From Vicia villosa (lineage: Eukaryota; Streptophyta; Magnoliopsida; Fabales; Fabaceae), in assembly GCF_029867415.1 (NCBI RefSeq), contig NW_026705227.1:124001-188000 (forward strand): 64,000 nucleotides of DNA. Direction: 5' to 3'. The notes below the pieces were generated by a model. That model did not search any database, was not told where the DNA came from, and was given only the letters and a program-made list of their open reading frames with translations. Of this stretch, positions 46,083 to 58,026 are shown piece after piece (position 1 is the first letter of the stretch; every line of letters begins with the position of its first letter). The position numbers and the translations under genes are program-made.

Positions 46083-46084
46083 TA

Positions 46085-46374
46085 CTCCCTCCATCTCACA
46101 ATAGGTAGTGTTCTCTTTTCTATTTTTATTTGTTTCAAATTATTTGTCAATTTAGAGTTCCAATGCTATATTTATTATTTTTCTCATTAACTTACTGTTA
46201 TTTATTGTGGTTTGATTCATTTAAATACTCCACTATCTATTATTTATAAGGTTATTTTAGTAAATGTTTATCATTGAAGTCAACATAATTAATTATTATC
46301 TTAAAAAACATGAAAATCTCAAATAGAAGACTTATTATAATACTTATTATATTATAAGTATAAGACAGAGGGAG
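46085..46374. mobile_element. Stowaway-like MITE
   Basis: Termini CTCCCTCCATCTCACA and, inverted, CTCCCTCTGTCTTA, flanked by TA at 46083-46084 and 46375-46376. CTCCCTCC ends and a TA target are the signature of Stowaway (Tc1/mariner) MITEs. About 290 bp, noncoding. Confidence 0.85.
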
Positions 46375-46653
46375 TAATACTTAATATTAAATAGAATTTT
46401 CGGTAATTATTGGAATTGGTAAGCCTAAACCAAATTTTTTATTTTATTTTAGAATGTAGTGATACTTAATATAAATATAATGAATTATGAGGTTAAGAAA
46501 TTATTCTAAATTTTAGAGGGAAAATTGTTAAGTAACTTAATAACTTTAATATATAACATATAAATTAATAGAATAAATAAATAAATATAAAAATATAAAA
46601 TGACAATGCTATCCTCAATTTTAGCTTCAAAAATTGCTGAGTGATTTAACAAC

Positions 46654-46757
<104 letters not shown>

Positions 46758-46929
46758 CTTTTATAATTAAATATTAATTAATAAAATAAATTATAATACG
46801 TTTAAAAATAATAAACAAATATAATATTTTGAAAAGTATAATATATATTAAAGGATAACTTCTTTTTTGAATACTTAGTACTTATAATTGGAGAGTACAA
46901 CAAGTCCAACCTTATATTTATGCTGTCGT

Positions 46930-47127
46930 AATGTCAAAATTTCTGTTCGAAAAAATTTCTGGTTGACTTCTGTGGTTGATATTATGGTTGAATTTGTGCA
47001 AGAAAACATTTAGTGTTGACTTATGTGGTTGATATTATGGTTGAATTTGTGCAAGAAAACATTTAGTGTTGACTTATTTGGTTGATATATTATGGTTGAA
47101 CTTGTGTTCGAAAACAATTCTAGTTGA
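46930..47127. repeat. 53 bp tandem repeat, about 3.5 copies
   Basis: The phrase ggttgatattatggttgaa recurs at about 46974, 47027 and 47080, with a degenerate fourth end. No coding role. Confidence 0.85.
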
Positions 47128-48559
47128 CATTTAACGTCGGCAAAATGAATTGATTAGGTTTGGATAATTTCAAAAAATCAATTCAGTCAAATATTTTAAT
47201 TGAATTTCATTGATTTTTAATTTTTTTGTTTTAATCAAGTAATAAAAATTTCATTGCCATTTTCTTTGTCATTATTATTAAACTAAGATTAGGTCGAATT
47301 TGAATTTCCAAAAATATGACTAGTTGATAATTTTAAGGAATTTAAATGGACCAATTTGTAATTTTAAAAAATATATGGACAACTTGAAATATATTGAAAA
47401 ATATGAAAATAATTTTGCAAAATTTAAAAGACTAATACATTTTTTTTTGACAATTACATCATAAAGAGGAATTAAATTTTTAGTTTTTTAGATATTCTTT
47501 TAATTTTTAAAATTTTGTCAGTACAAAATACTTTATAAATTTTAGTCATTTTAAATATTTTTCAAATTTTCATTATTTTAAATTTTCTTTAAATATTGAT
47601 TAAAAACCGTAAAAATTCTTAAAGATGTTATTACAATTTACAAGTGATGGTCTAATTTTTATAGGCAACTTGTTAAGATATCTTAGTGAAACATTCTATA
47701 TCAGTCAACTTGTAATAGCTTAAGCATTAACTACAAGAAGATTACAAGGATTGCATTTGAAGAAAAATATTTTAATTCAAACCAGGTTGAAGATAGTTTT
47801 ATCAAATCAGATATATGAAAAAGATTTTAATTGGATATGATTTAAAGCTAGAGATTTGGATTTGATTTTTTTAAAGAATATTTGATTTGTTGTTTTAGGA
47901 TTCAACTAGTTTTTTTTTAATTAAATTGTAGTGGGCTTTTGTGTTGGATAGTTTTTTCTCCTTAAGGAGATGATTCTTCTTATTTGAAGACTCATCTGTT
48001 TTAAAGAATTGTTAATTGAATGCCGTATTTTATGTCTAATAAAGTTTTTGTGTACTCTATCTTGAGAGTCTTTCTTATTTTAGAAGAATGAAGTATTTCC
48101 TATGTCAGTGTGTTTTGAATCATTCCACATATAATTGTTTTCTTGCAAACACTTGAGAAAGTGTTTGAATGAAAGTAAGGGGTCTCAGATTTAAGGGAGA
48201 GGTTGAGTTGAAATTCATGGGTAGTATTAGAAAAAGTGCATTAAACTGCGAGAGTTCATATGAGACCGTCATGTACTACTCACTACTTGAATTAGTGAGT
48301 TTTCTTTCATTTGGGTTAACCCTCTTTATGTAGGTGACATTGCAACGAGTTGAGTTACTAATTATTTATTTTTTACTTTGTGTTTTGTTGAATTGTTCAT
48401 CACTCTTTTCAGATCATATTTTTATTTGAAAAAGCCAAAATGAAATATATATTAACGAGCAAAACAAGTCAATCCAGCATAAGATGTACCGAAAATGACA
48501 AGAAAGAATCCGAAATTCTTTTAAGAAATCAGCAAAAAGAGGTCTACATATCGTTGATA
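47128..48559. other. AT-rich intergenic stretch
   Basis: No gene or terminal repeat is supportable. The part from 48060 to 48400 is less AT-rich and may be a retroelement relic. Confidence 0.35.
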
Positions 48560-48765
48560 AGCAAGATACATGATTTAACCTCCATGACTGGTAATCATAA
48601 TCAAATGTAACATATATCGACTTTAACCACCAAAACAACTGAAGTTTTACCTTTTCAAATAACGACTGCAATTGCTTCGCTTTATTTTGGAAAATACGCC
48701 TATTTCGCTCTTTCTAGATAACCCAAACAACTGCGAACCAAATAGTGTTAAAAGTCAACTAAACA
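48560..48765 (-). pseudogene. LINE ORF2 C-terminal fragment
   Basis: The minus strand reads IWFAVVWVI, a stop, then KERNRRIFQNKAKQL and FWWLK, the typical end of plant L1-type ORF2. It matches the continuation of the LINE piece at 49880-50610 and is separated from it by an LTR-like repeat. Confidence 0.65.
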
Positions 48766-48818
48766 TTTTTTTCAAAAAATTGAAATTCTGTTCTTGAAAG
48801 GACAAATGTCGAACACGA

Positions 48819-49870
48819 TGTTAGAGCAAGTGGTCTAACAAGTTAAACCAGGTTTAACACAGAGATGGATAATAATACATAGTCAATGTAAAGCAATAAA
48901 TAATACTAGATATTGGTAATCCAATTTGGTGAAACTACACATACGTTTGGAGTGTACTTTACCTAAGAAAGGAAACTCATTATTAGTAGCTTTGTACACT
49001 TAGTCTTATAGGAACAACAAGCTCAAGTTGTTCAACGCCTCTTCCTAACACTACCAAATGAATTTCTATTTAGGACTCCCCCTAAATATGAGATCCCCTC
49101 TCACTTTGTCTCAATATCTAACCCCTAGTGGGCAACTTCAATAACAACTCTATTGATGTTGAATTTACAACTCAACTAAGACAGACCAACAACTATGCCA
49201 AGTTATTGAAACATAGAGTGGTGTACACAAAGATTATACCCTAGCCTTTTTTTTTGGCATTAGCGTGGAATAGAAGTTACAAAGACTCAACCCTAACACA
49301 AAAAACCTAGTCTTTGTGCACAAAATCGATGTCTCAAGAGTGAGACTCAAGACTCCTTATATAGAAATGTCTTTTGGAATTTTCTCCTTTGAATATCTAA
49401 TTTGATTGCCTCCAGAAAATAGCAGAATTTGTTGGATATGGTCTTCTCTTCAGATATCTCTAATAATAAGATATGATTTGTTTCGAATTCAAACTCAACT
49501 TCAAATCTCTTTTAAATTTGATTTGAAAGTCTCTAGTTGCCAAAAAATCAACTAAACCATTGCTAAAATAACTACAACAAATCTGATCAAATCTAAATTA
49601 GAATTGTGCACCAAGGAACATCCATATGACCTTCTGTCAAGGTTAGATGTTGCACTTCACACATGTTGAAGTATCATGTTCAACATGTTGCACCAGTACC
49701 TCGAAATTAACTCTTCTGCTTGAATATGTATATCTTCTATGGATAGAATAACTCAGAATCATAACTGCAATAACATTTGTTTGTTGTAAGTGACCAGATG
49801 TTGCAACACACATGTTGGAACATCGGATTTCACATGTATCCCTTCTGCATTAGAACTAGCTTGAACAAAC
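48819..49870. mobile_element. LTR-like repeat (possible solo LTR) inside a LINE
   Basis: Starts TGTTAGAGCAAGTGG and shares order and phrases with 50801-52150: 'gcctcttcctaa', 'tatttaggactccccctaaa', 'tgtcaaggttagatgttgca' and 'acatgttggaacat'. It lies between two parts of one LINE. The right end is uncertain (CA at 49849 or 49874) and no 5 bp target duplication is evident. Confidence 0.5.
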
Positions 49871-49879
49871 TCCATGTTG

Positions 49880-50610
49880 TTTTGTATAATGTAGCCAGTT
49901 CAATATGAACTTCAAAAACCACCAAGCCCGCCAAACTGCAATATATGATCTCAAATCGTTCCTTGGGATGCTATATAGAAACCTAACCAATTATGAACAA
50001 TAGGCCACAACCTACCAAAAAAATTACATGTTACAAACAAATGATCTTTATCTTCATCCACGCCACAATTCACTATGCAATTTTGATCGTTCGTGGTAAG
50101 AATCTGCCTCTTATCCATATCTTCCTTATCCGGGCTACGATTTCTTAACAATCGCCAGGAAAAAATAAATACCTTAAGCGACACAACCTTCAACCAAAAA
50201 AATTGGGAGTTGGTATGATTGTTGTTGACGTCTACTTCAGACAAATTTTTATAAGCACTATTGACCGTGTAGCAAGAATAGTGATGTAAAATACAAAACC
50301 AATAATCTTCTACATCCACCTGCAAAAAAATTAAGGTTAAACGCTCAATACTCTCCCCCACTAACTCCTCCTCCCAAGAAATCAAGCTCGTACGCTACTT
50401 TCATGCCTCACTGTTTTCCCCCACCCCAACTCATTCATTTATGCTATTGTCGCCTTTGTTTTTCAGCTAAATAAAATTGCTTTATATATCTCACCTTGAA
50501 AGACATTCCATCCAGCCAAGGATCTATCTAAAACAGAATAGAAGACCCATCTCCTATTCTTCGGTCAATATTATCAAGCAACCACCCTCCATCAACTAAT
50601 CAGACACCCC
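49880..50610 (-). pseudogene. LINE ORF2 fragment with RT zinc-binding domain
   Basis: Minus-strand sequence at 50610-50440 shows a degraded IDPWLDGMSFKVRY-type motif and 50385-49951 encodes the zinc-binding region after RT (YTVNSAYKNL, FIFSWRLLRNRSP, CIVNCGVDEDKDHLFVTC). This is the 3' part of an L1-type LINE. Stops are present and the RT core is missing. Confidence 0.75.
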
Positions 50611-50790
50611 CCTTTTCCTCTTTTCGTTAGTTTTATGTTACTCAAAGAGTTTATCCAAAAGAGTTCATCAATTTTAACATCGATTTGTAACATCGATTAT
50701 GTGAAATATATTACATCCAAAACTCCACCCTTTTGTAACATCGATTTTAATCAAAACCTCAAATCAATTATGTTTGAAATTATGTTCCTT

Positions 50791-52150
50791 AGGGGAGAGA
50801 TGTTGGACCAGATGTCTGGGACAAGTTGTCCATCTTGTTTAACCAGTTTTAGAATAATACGAAAAAAAATAATAATTCAATGTAAAAATAATAAAGAACA
50901 CAAAGAATTGTTAACCCAGTTAGGTGCAACCTCACCTACGTCTGGGGGGTTCCAACCCGAGTAAGGAAATCCACTATTTCGAATTAGTGCAATTAGTATT
51001 ATATGAAGAACAACCCTATATTGTTCGATGCCTCTTCCTAATCCTAGTGACTTTCTATTTAGGACTCCCCCTAAATATGAAAACCCCTCCCGTTTTTTGT
51101 AAATCACTAATCTCAAGTGATCACCATAATAATCAAAATAAAGAATGTTGAATTACAACTCAACTAACAAACCAAACTCTATGCTTAAAGATATGAATGA
51201 AAACGCTAGAGTGGTGTACAAACAACAATAGAAACTCAAAGTATAAACCCTAAGATACGAATCTTTAATACATGCACACATTCAAACGTTACATTTGAGT
51301 TTCCAATTGACATAAGCAGCTTTGATCTCATCTAGAAATATAGGAGATTTTGTTTTGATTTATTTCTTAACAACCTCCAAAAATATTTGATTTGATTCAA
51401 ATTTAAATTGATTTTATCACTTCTAATCTAATCAAACAAATCTTCATAAATTCATTGCTAAAATATAGCAATGAATCTGCAACAAATATGATTGAAACCC
51501 AACCAGAAATTATGTTCAGAATAACATCCATTATAGCTTGCTGTCAAAGGTCAGATGTTGCACACATGATGGAACATTCGGTTCGACATCTGTTATTGTG
51601 ACAAAATTATGAATCTTGAACAAATCAAATAACATCTTTACTTGATATAAATCACAATTCGAACTTCTTAAGTAAAGGATTTATAATATATCTCTTGCTA
51701 AAACTGAACCACACCTCTAAATCTTGGATTGAAGATCTTCTCATCAAGTGAAAATCCATACTTAGTAATTAAAGCAAATCCAGTCAAATCTCTTTCATGG
51801 AATATTTGTTTAATTAAATCTTGAGCATAATTTTGGATAAAACTGAATTAAATCTATTTTCAATGCATATCCAATTAAGTCTTTTCTTCAATGAAATCCA
51901 ATCAAATATTCTTAATTAACCCATGTCCACTTATTTTAAATTAATCCATATCTAATCAAATCTTTTTCAAACTTATGGATTTAATAATTTTTTTTAGCAA
52001 TTCTTACTGATTAATATTTGCTAAAAGATACAATAACAAATATTTCAGGAATCACACATTAAAATGCGCATATTTACTCACAAGTCTTGGTCTGAGGACA
52101 GATGCTGCCACACACATGCTGGAACATCTTGTTCCACATGTCGCCTCTAT
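50791..52150 (+). mobile_element. LTR with preceding polypurine tract (retroelement 3' end)
   Basis: Aggggagaga (50791-50800) directly precedes TGTTGGACCAGATGTCTGGG, the layout of a PPT and 3' LTR. The body shares several phrases with 48819-49870. It contains repeats of 'gatgttgcacacatg...ggaacat'. The right end is not defined; the value is approximate. Confidence 0.5.
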
Positions 52151-52549
52151 ACAAAATACATCTTGCACTTATGTTTTTTTTACCTAAGGAAACAAATCAA
52201 AAGGAGCAACAGTGTTCATGTCTCATAACAAAGCCTAATCCATTTCTGTTTTCGTTTCATATTCAATCGAATTGAACCCGGAATCAATTGAATACACCAT
52301 TTTTGTTTCAATCTCTTTCTAATGAGTTCAAGGGTTTCTGATTCTTCAAAGATAATGTCTCCTTTTCGAAGAATCTATTGCTATTTCAGTTTGACTAGTT
52401 CTCGTTCGTGTGTGTTAAACAATTATATAAAGGTTCGTGTTTTGATATTATTTTACTCTTGATGAGATTTTTCCCTTGTCTTGCTCTCTAAAAATGGGAG
52501 GTTTATATAATTTTTCTTATGATCTTGTAGTGTTTGCCTACCCGAGGCT
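52151..52549. other. Intergenic stretch
   Basis: No gene recognised. Confidence 0.35.
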
Positions 52550-52939
52550 AACTTAATTTGTTGCCTTTTATGAATTGACTTTAGCGTCGACTGAACCAAT
52601 GCTATATGTATTTGTTGACTTCACTTGATTGACCTTAGCGTTGACACTACTTTTAATTTTTTACTTTTCTTAATTGGCTTTAGCATCGATCGAGCCGAGG
52701 ATACGCTAATTTGTTGACTTTATGCCTATTAAATATCATAGTGTTGGCTTATGCTAGCGTCCATGTAGACTCGGCATAGCCGCCGCTATTTAGCCACATT
52801 GGCTTTTGAATTGACACTACGCCATAGCTTTACATGTTTTATCCTACGCTCTACACTGACTCTAATGTCAATTAGCGTCGGTTTTTGAGCTTTTAGCGTC
52901 CAATAACATCTGACACTAATAGGTGTTTTTCTACTAGTG
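52550..52939. mobile_element. CACTA transposon terminal region (one end)
   Basis: The right end, inverted, starts CACTAGTAGAAAAACACC, the CACTA terminal signature. Inside are at least six variants of 'ttagcgtcgac' (about 52583, 52643, 52680, 52755, 52880, 52899), like CACTA subterminal repeats. The opposite end is not found, so length and autonomy are unknown. Confidence 0.7.
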
Positions 52940-53113
52940 TCTATACATAAAATACTTCAAACATTAAGGACATTTGTTAACATCTTCCATAAATTAATTA
53001 TGAAAGAAAGATAAATCAAATTGTTTTCCCTCAACATTTCCACACAATCACACATTTTTCGCATTAGTAATAGCTAGATCGAGATTGACTGAACAATTTT
53101 TCACGCTTGATAT
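52940..53113. other. Short intergenic stretch
   Basis: Nothing recognised. Confidence 0.35.
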
Positions 53114-53233
53114 TGTCGCACGCTCACGAAAATGGTGAACAACAGAGTCGCCACTAATATATCTATCCTAAATGGAAAGGAACGTCAGTAAACCTAAAAA
53201 GAATAAGAGCGAGGTCTTTCGACCAGAGGTAGG
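53114..53233 (-). mobile_element. End of a diverged Ogre-family LTR, cut by the Athila element
   Basis: Starting TGTCGCACGCTCACGAAAAT, this 120 bp matches, inverted and with small indels, the last 120 bp of the Ogre LTR in this window (shared 'agagtcgccac' and 'ggtcttncgaccagag'). It stops at the Athila LTR border. The rest should continue past the window's right edge. Confidence 0.8.
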
Positions 53234-54395
53234 TGTTGAATAGTATATTCAAGGCAAATATTTTTAAATTGTATCCACAGAGATTGGGTGATATTACCGC
53301 CGTTCTATAGTTACTATCGCTTTAAGTTTAAGTTGTAACAAAGATGGTTTAAGTTGAGTTTCTATTTTTCTATTCAAAAGGTAAAACAAGTAATAAAATA
53401 AGATTTGTTCAAAGATAAAAGATTGACAAGATTGGTTTTGGTTTCACTATCCCTATCTCCTATGTGACTTTAACAACTAAAGTATACTTCAATAGCAATA
53501 CAATGTTCTAGTATCCTCTCAACAATGTTTATGTCTAAACAAAGTTGTGAAAGTTAATATATTAATCTTTAGATGATCTCTCACTCTAACTATCAATACA
53601 TTAAGCTTGATTGATTGATACAAATAGAAAAGTGGCAAATAAATCTATCTCTAGCATTTATCCACTACTTGATAAAATATTGTAGAACAAGACTTGAAAT
53701 ATATTTCTCAATCATAAATCAAATCTAAATATGAAATATAAAACAACAACATTCATCCATTTCAATACTAATGAAGTTCATACAAAAGTGTTAGAGGAAA
53801 TACATAGTTAACAAGGATAGCTACTACCTCCAATCTTGTCAAAGTGGGATTTAGCTACTCATCACCATAGTTGATAGTAAGAAGAATGAAGAAGAAGCTA
53901 AGAACATCAATCTCTCACAAAGTTGTTCTTTTTCTCCCTCCAAACCCTAGTCTCAATGTGTGGTTTACAATAGAATAGAATAGAATTTTTCTTTTTCTCT
54001 CCTCTTATCTAAAATAACCCCTCAAATTCGTACTAACTGTCCACATTCAAAAAGATAGAAAACTAATGACAAGTGGCAGACCAACTAAAGAAAAAGAGGA
54101 ATTCTGTTTCGCAGTGTTTGCGGCGCCAAGGATGTTTGCGGCGCAAACTGGCCTCCTCAGCACTTCTTTTGCTAATCCACGTCTTCAAGTGATTCCCCTT
54201 TTGCTTCCATGAGCTTCAAACCTAATCCAAGCACTACAAAACTAACAAACATGTGAAATAACAATTCAAAAGAACTAAAACTAACTAAATTGCAAAATTA
54301 TTAAATTGTAAGAATAAATGTGTGATTATTGAGTAAAAAGTGGCTAAAGGGACCAAAAACAATATATGAAAATTAGTACTATTTGGTCCCTAACA
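53234..54395 (-). repeat. Athila 3' LTR (1162 bp)
   Basis: Plus-strand borders are TGTTGAATAG at 53234 and CCCTAACA at 54395. The first 374 bp match 63627-64000. Two copies of the 'gtttgcggcgc' palindrome lie within it (54116-54148). Confidence 0.9.
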
Positions 54396-54409
54396 ACTCT
54401 CCCCAACTT
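54396..54409 (-). other. Athila polypurine tract
   Basis: Minus strand AAGTTGGGGAGAGT directly precedes the LTR start TGTTAGGG. Confidence 0.8.
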
Positions 54410-55850
54410 ACCATTTTGTTTGTCCCTAAACAAAAATTCACAAGAGTAGCAAGAGCAACGCACAAGAGAATGATGACAAGGAAACCGAACACTCAAATGG
54501 CTCAAAAGTATAAGTCTTTCCAAAATACACTCACCACAATGCTAAAACAAAGCATGAGAAAGAATGATGGCAAAGTGCAAATTATTATCAAGAAATTCCA
54601 AAAGAGACATGTCAAAATTGAATCAAACCTACACACACATCAAAGTAATGATGATTACAAAAGGGTTCACTTTCACTCATCCGGGCATTTAAATAAACAA
54701 CAACTCAAATCATGCTTTCACCACAACAAGTTCAAAATAATGTGCAAAGTGAGAATCAAGAGGGCTTTCATAGGTTGTAATGTGGCTTGGGTTACAAAGA
54801 AGGGGTTTTATTAAAGGTAAATTAAACAAAAATGCCTATCCTAAGGGAGCATTCCTATCAATTCACTTAACACTTGCTTGAATCCCCTTTTCTTTCTTTT
54901 TCTCTTTTTTTTTTCTTTTTTCTTTTTTCTTTTTTTTTTTTTTTTTATTTTTTTTTATTTTTCAACAACACATAACGGGAACGATTTTATTTCTTTTTCT
55001 TGCCCCATACTTTCAAAATGTGTTGTTCTTTTCTTATTACCACAAAACTCATGAGTACCACTTTTTCATTTGTTTTTCAATCAACTCTCCCCAACTTTAG
55101 GATTCAAACCATAATAGATACAACAATGCTCCCTACATAGACATAGGCACAAGGCAAAATTGCAACCATTGCGGTTGAAGGTTTTAATGAAAGAACAAAA
55201 AATTAGGATTCACATACAAATTATTTTCAATAATCACATGAATCCTAATAAGCTCAAAGGGGTTGACTAAGAATCACTCCTCACAAGGTTAATTGATTAA
55301 ACTTTTTGGTCAAGTGGTTTTTCTCAAGTTCAAACAATGCCTCTATCACTTTCACACTTTTCACAAAAAAGAATAATGCATGGTTTAGCATGATAAGAAT
55401 GAGTTGAAATAAATTCCGGTATCCCGCATTTAGTGCACAATGGAAAGTTTCCTCACTTGGCTAAGTTCTAAATTTTGATTCAAAAATGAAATGTGACTTA
55501 AGGAATTTATTCTAAACAATTTGCACACACCATCAACTAACCATGTTAAGTCTAGAGAGCGATAAAGTGTACCTTGATTTTCCTTGATACCGATTCTCAT
55601 CATTGCCACTCGAAGTGTTCACAACATCAACTCTTGTCCATGCCCATTGATTCCTCAAGCTTCCTTGTGCAAGAACAATTAACAAAAACAACAATTTGAA
55701 AAGTTGGGTAATCACTTTCCACCAAAACACACAATTAAACTACAATAAAGTACATAATTAAAAACCAAAAAGTGCAACCATACAAAACAGAATTAAGACT
55801 AGCATAAAAACAAAAAAAAAATAAAACTACAAAGGTGCTACCACACTACT
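54410..55850 (-). other. Athila 3' noncoding region
   Basis: Contains a T-rich tract (54890-54960 on the plus strand) and a second exact copy of the polypurine tract at 55084-55097. No coding frame is supportable. Confidence 0.6.
55084..55097 (-). repeat. Second copy of the Athila polypurine tract
   Basis: The same 14 bases as 54396-54409 lie 688 bp further inside the element. Confidence 0.85.
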
Positions 55851-57008
55851 TCACTCTTCATCTTCATCACCGCCACCAACTGTCCCGATCACATCTTCCT
55901 TCGTGTCATCCTCATTTCCGGTACCACTGCCTCCTGCACCCCCCATGAAAGCTGGCCTGCCCACAGGCCAATTTGCATAAGCATCATACTCTACTTCCAA
56001 AGAGGTGCGCTGAAATTGTTGGGATAATGTTTGCACCAAAAACCGGTTGGATCTTTGAGTCGCCTCAAAGTTCTCTGCACAATAGGTGGCAAAGGCCATG
56101 TGATCAAAAACAGGTGCTCGCTCCCCTCCGGATCTCGAAGTGGATGCTCCTCCTCTTTCAGCTTTCTTTGTTGCGCCTTCACAAAACCTGCTAATAAAAG
56201 CTTCATTAATAACACTTGTGATTTTGAAATGTACCTCAGTCGGGATGGCTACCCTCGCATTGTAACACAGCCCCATGATTAATCCGGGATAGATAAGGAC
56301 ACCGGCTTTGCCTCCATGCCTTGTTCCCATAACCGATACTCTCCTCATTTCTTTAGATATGATGCTGGCCAAATCAATCGGCACTCTGTACAAGATGCAA
56401 AACAGCATGTATCCCACTTCTAGTGAGATATGCATTGTGTGGGTTCTTTGTCGGATGTTATGCAATACCACCACTAGCAAGGCCTTAACCTCCACTTTAA
56501 AATCCTCTCTTTTCTATCCTTTTGGCGCTCCCGACTCATTCAACTCATATGTCTTTCCTTCGAGGCATAAGGACTCACTGACGACTTTGATGTTCCAATC
56601 ATTAGTGAGAAACTTTCGGTGGTACTTGCTTCTCACTCCATCGGGTAGCTCTAATGGGGATCCCAGGTATTCACTTATAGCACTCCTCTTAAAAGAGATG
56701 GTTTTCCCCCTCACCATTGTCTTGTACATAAATTCGGTCCCGTCTTCAACCGGAATGGCATTCGCATAGAATTCGCGAACAAGGTCATAATTAATCTCAG
56801 CTACCGGCTCACATATCTTCCCCCATTTGAGTCTCTCCAATGTCTGAAGTAAACCTCGCATCGGACCATTTGGTTTGAACCGGATGAACCTTTCAGCCTG
56901 GACGGTTCGGTTGCACAAGTAGGTATATCGCTCCTCTTGTTCCTCGCCAAGGAACCTTGGTACGGAGTGGGAAGGATTGGTGCTTCTGGTTTTTGTACGC
57001 TTTGACAT
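55851..57008 (-). pseudogene. Athila ORF3 (putative plant transposon protein), one in-frame stop
   Basis: From ATG 57008 (MSKRTKTRSTNPSH) the frame runs 386 codons to 55851 with one TAG at 56514-56516, 165 codons in. Residues 1-164 (FIRFKPNGPMRGLLQTLERL, YANAIPVEDGTEFMYKTMV) resemble the 'putative plant transposon protein' domain common after pol in legume and other Athila-like elements. The second part continues the domain and ends in a Gly/Asp/Glu-rich tail. No transmembrane segment of env type is evident. An in-frame ATG at 57044 is an alternative start. The function is unknown. Confidence 0.75.
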
Positions 57009-57082
57009 CTGCAACCAATCAATCAACCAAACCATAGCAACCAAACTGTTAGAAATAAAAACAAGAATTTATAAAACACCCA

Positions 57083-57166
57083 GTTTGCGGCGCCATCATT
57101 GTTTGCGGCGCAAAGGTATGGGTTCAAACCCAGTTCGCGGCGCAAAGGTGTGTTTGCGGCGCAAAC
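57083..57166. repeat. Cluster of 'GTTTGCGGCGCAAAC' palindromes upstream of ORF3
   Basis: Four units at about 57083, 57101, 57133 and 57152; the last is the perfect 15 bp palindrome, the others differ at one to four positions. Confidence 0.9.
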
Positions 57167-57605
57167 TATGCGATACCCAGCAGCCATGGCTCAGAATGGA
57201 AGGGTTGCTTGCAATAAGAAGAACCCAAATCACCCAAATGCAATTTCAACCCATTAAACCCTAAGAGTAACACATGCAAGTTCAAATTTTTAGACATCAA
57301 GATTGAATCTCAATGTTAATTAAAGAACCCTAACCTAGAATGAGATGAACAACAAGCTTTAAGAGTCATGAACATAGCAAAGCATACCTTTGATTTGAGT
57401 TAAGAAACTGCAGAGATTGAAGAGGGATGTGTGTGATAGTGTTGGTGAACTTAGGGTTTGGAGATGGAGGGTGGAAGTTTTGTGAGAGAGAGAGTTTAAA
57501 AGAAAATGAAAGAGTAACTAAAATAAAATGGAAGAGTAACTAAAATAAAATAAAAGAGTACTTAAGTAAAAAAAATAAAAAGGAAGGAATTTGCTGCCTC
57601 GCAGG

Positions 57606-57842
57606 GTTTGTGGCGCAATCCCTTGTTTGCGGCGCAAACAGGATGAAATTTCTTTGTAAAAATGGCTTGCTCTCTGTTTTTGCCCTGTTTGCGGGGCAAA
57701 CCTTGTTTGCGGCGCAACAGCTGAAAGGGAGAAAAAATTTTAATTTGTTTGCGGCACAAACACTTGTTTGCGGGGCAAACAGGATGAAATTTCTTTGTAA
57801 AAATGGCTTAGTCACTGTTTTTGCTCTGTTTGCGGGGCAAAC
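57606..57842. repeat. Main array of 15 bp palindromes with a 141 bp tandem duplication
   Basis: Units at about 57606, 57625, 57687, 57705, 57747, 57766 and 57828 follow gtttgcgg(c/g)gcaaac. The segment 57634-57701 is repeated at 57775-57842 (shared aggatgaaatttctttgta). It lies between pol and ORF3. Confidence 0.92.
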
Positions 57843-58026
57843 AGACTTGAATTTTTGAAAAAGTGCCAATTTTTACACTTAACTTCCACCTCCTCGCAGA
57901 AACAAGTATCTAATCACCAACAAAACAGAAAATCCATGAAAACAACACTATCTACTTACGACGTTGGGTTGCCTCCCAACAAGCGCTTTGTTTAACGTCG
58001 TTAGAGCTCGACGGTTCAATGATCTC
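57843..58026 (-). other. Athila pol-ORF3 spacer
   Basis: Short noncoding sequence after the pol stop. The palindrome arrays at 57083-57166 and 57606-57842 lie further downstream in the element. Confidence 0.5.

Noticed and set aside
54383..54814. 143 aa ORF in the Athila 3' region
   Set aside because: On the opposite strand to the element, begins across the PPT/LTR border, no family resemblance.
57540..57869. ORFs with repeated QTL/NRAKT-like phrases
   Set aside because: They are translations of the palindrome array and its duplication.
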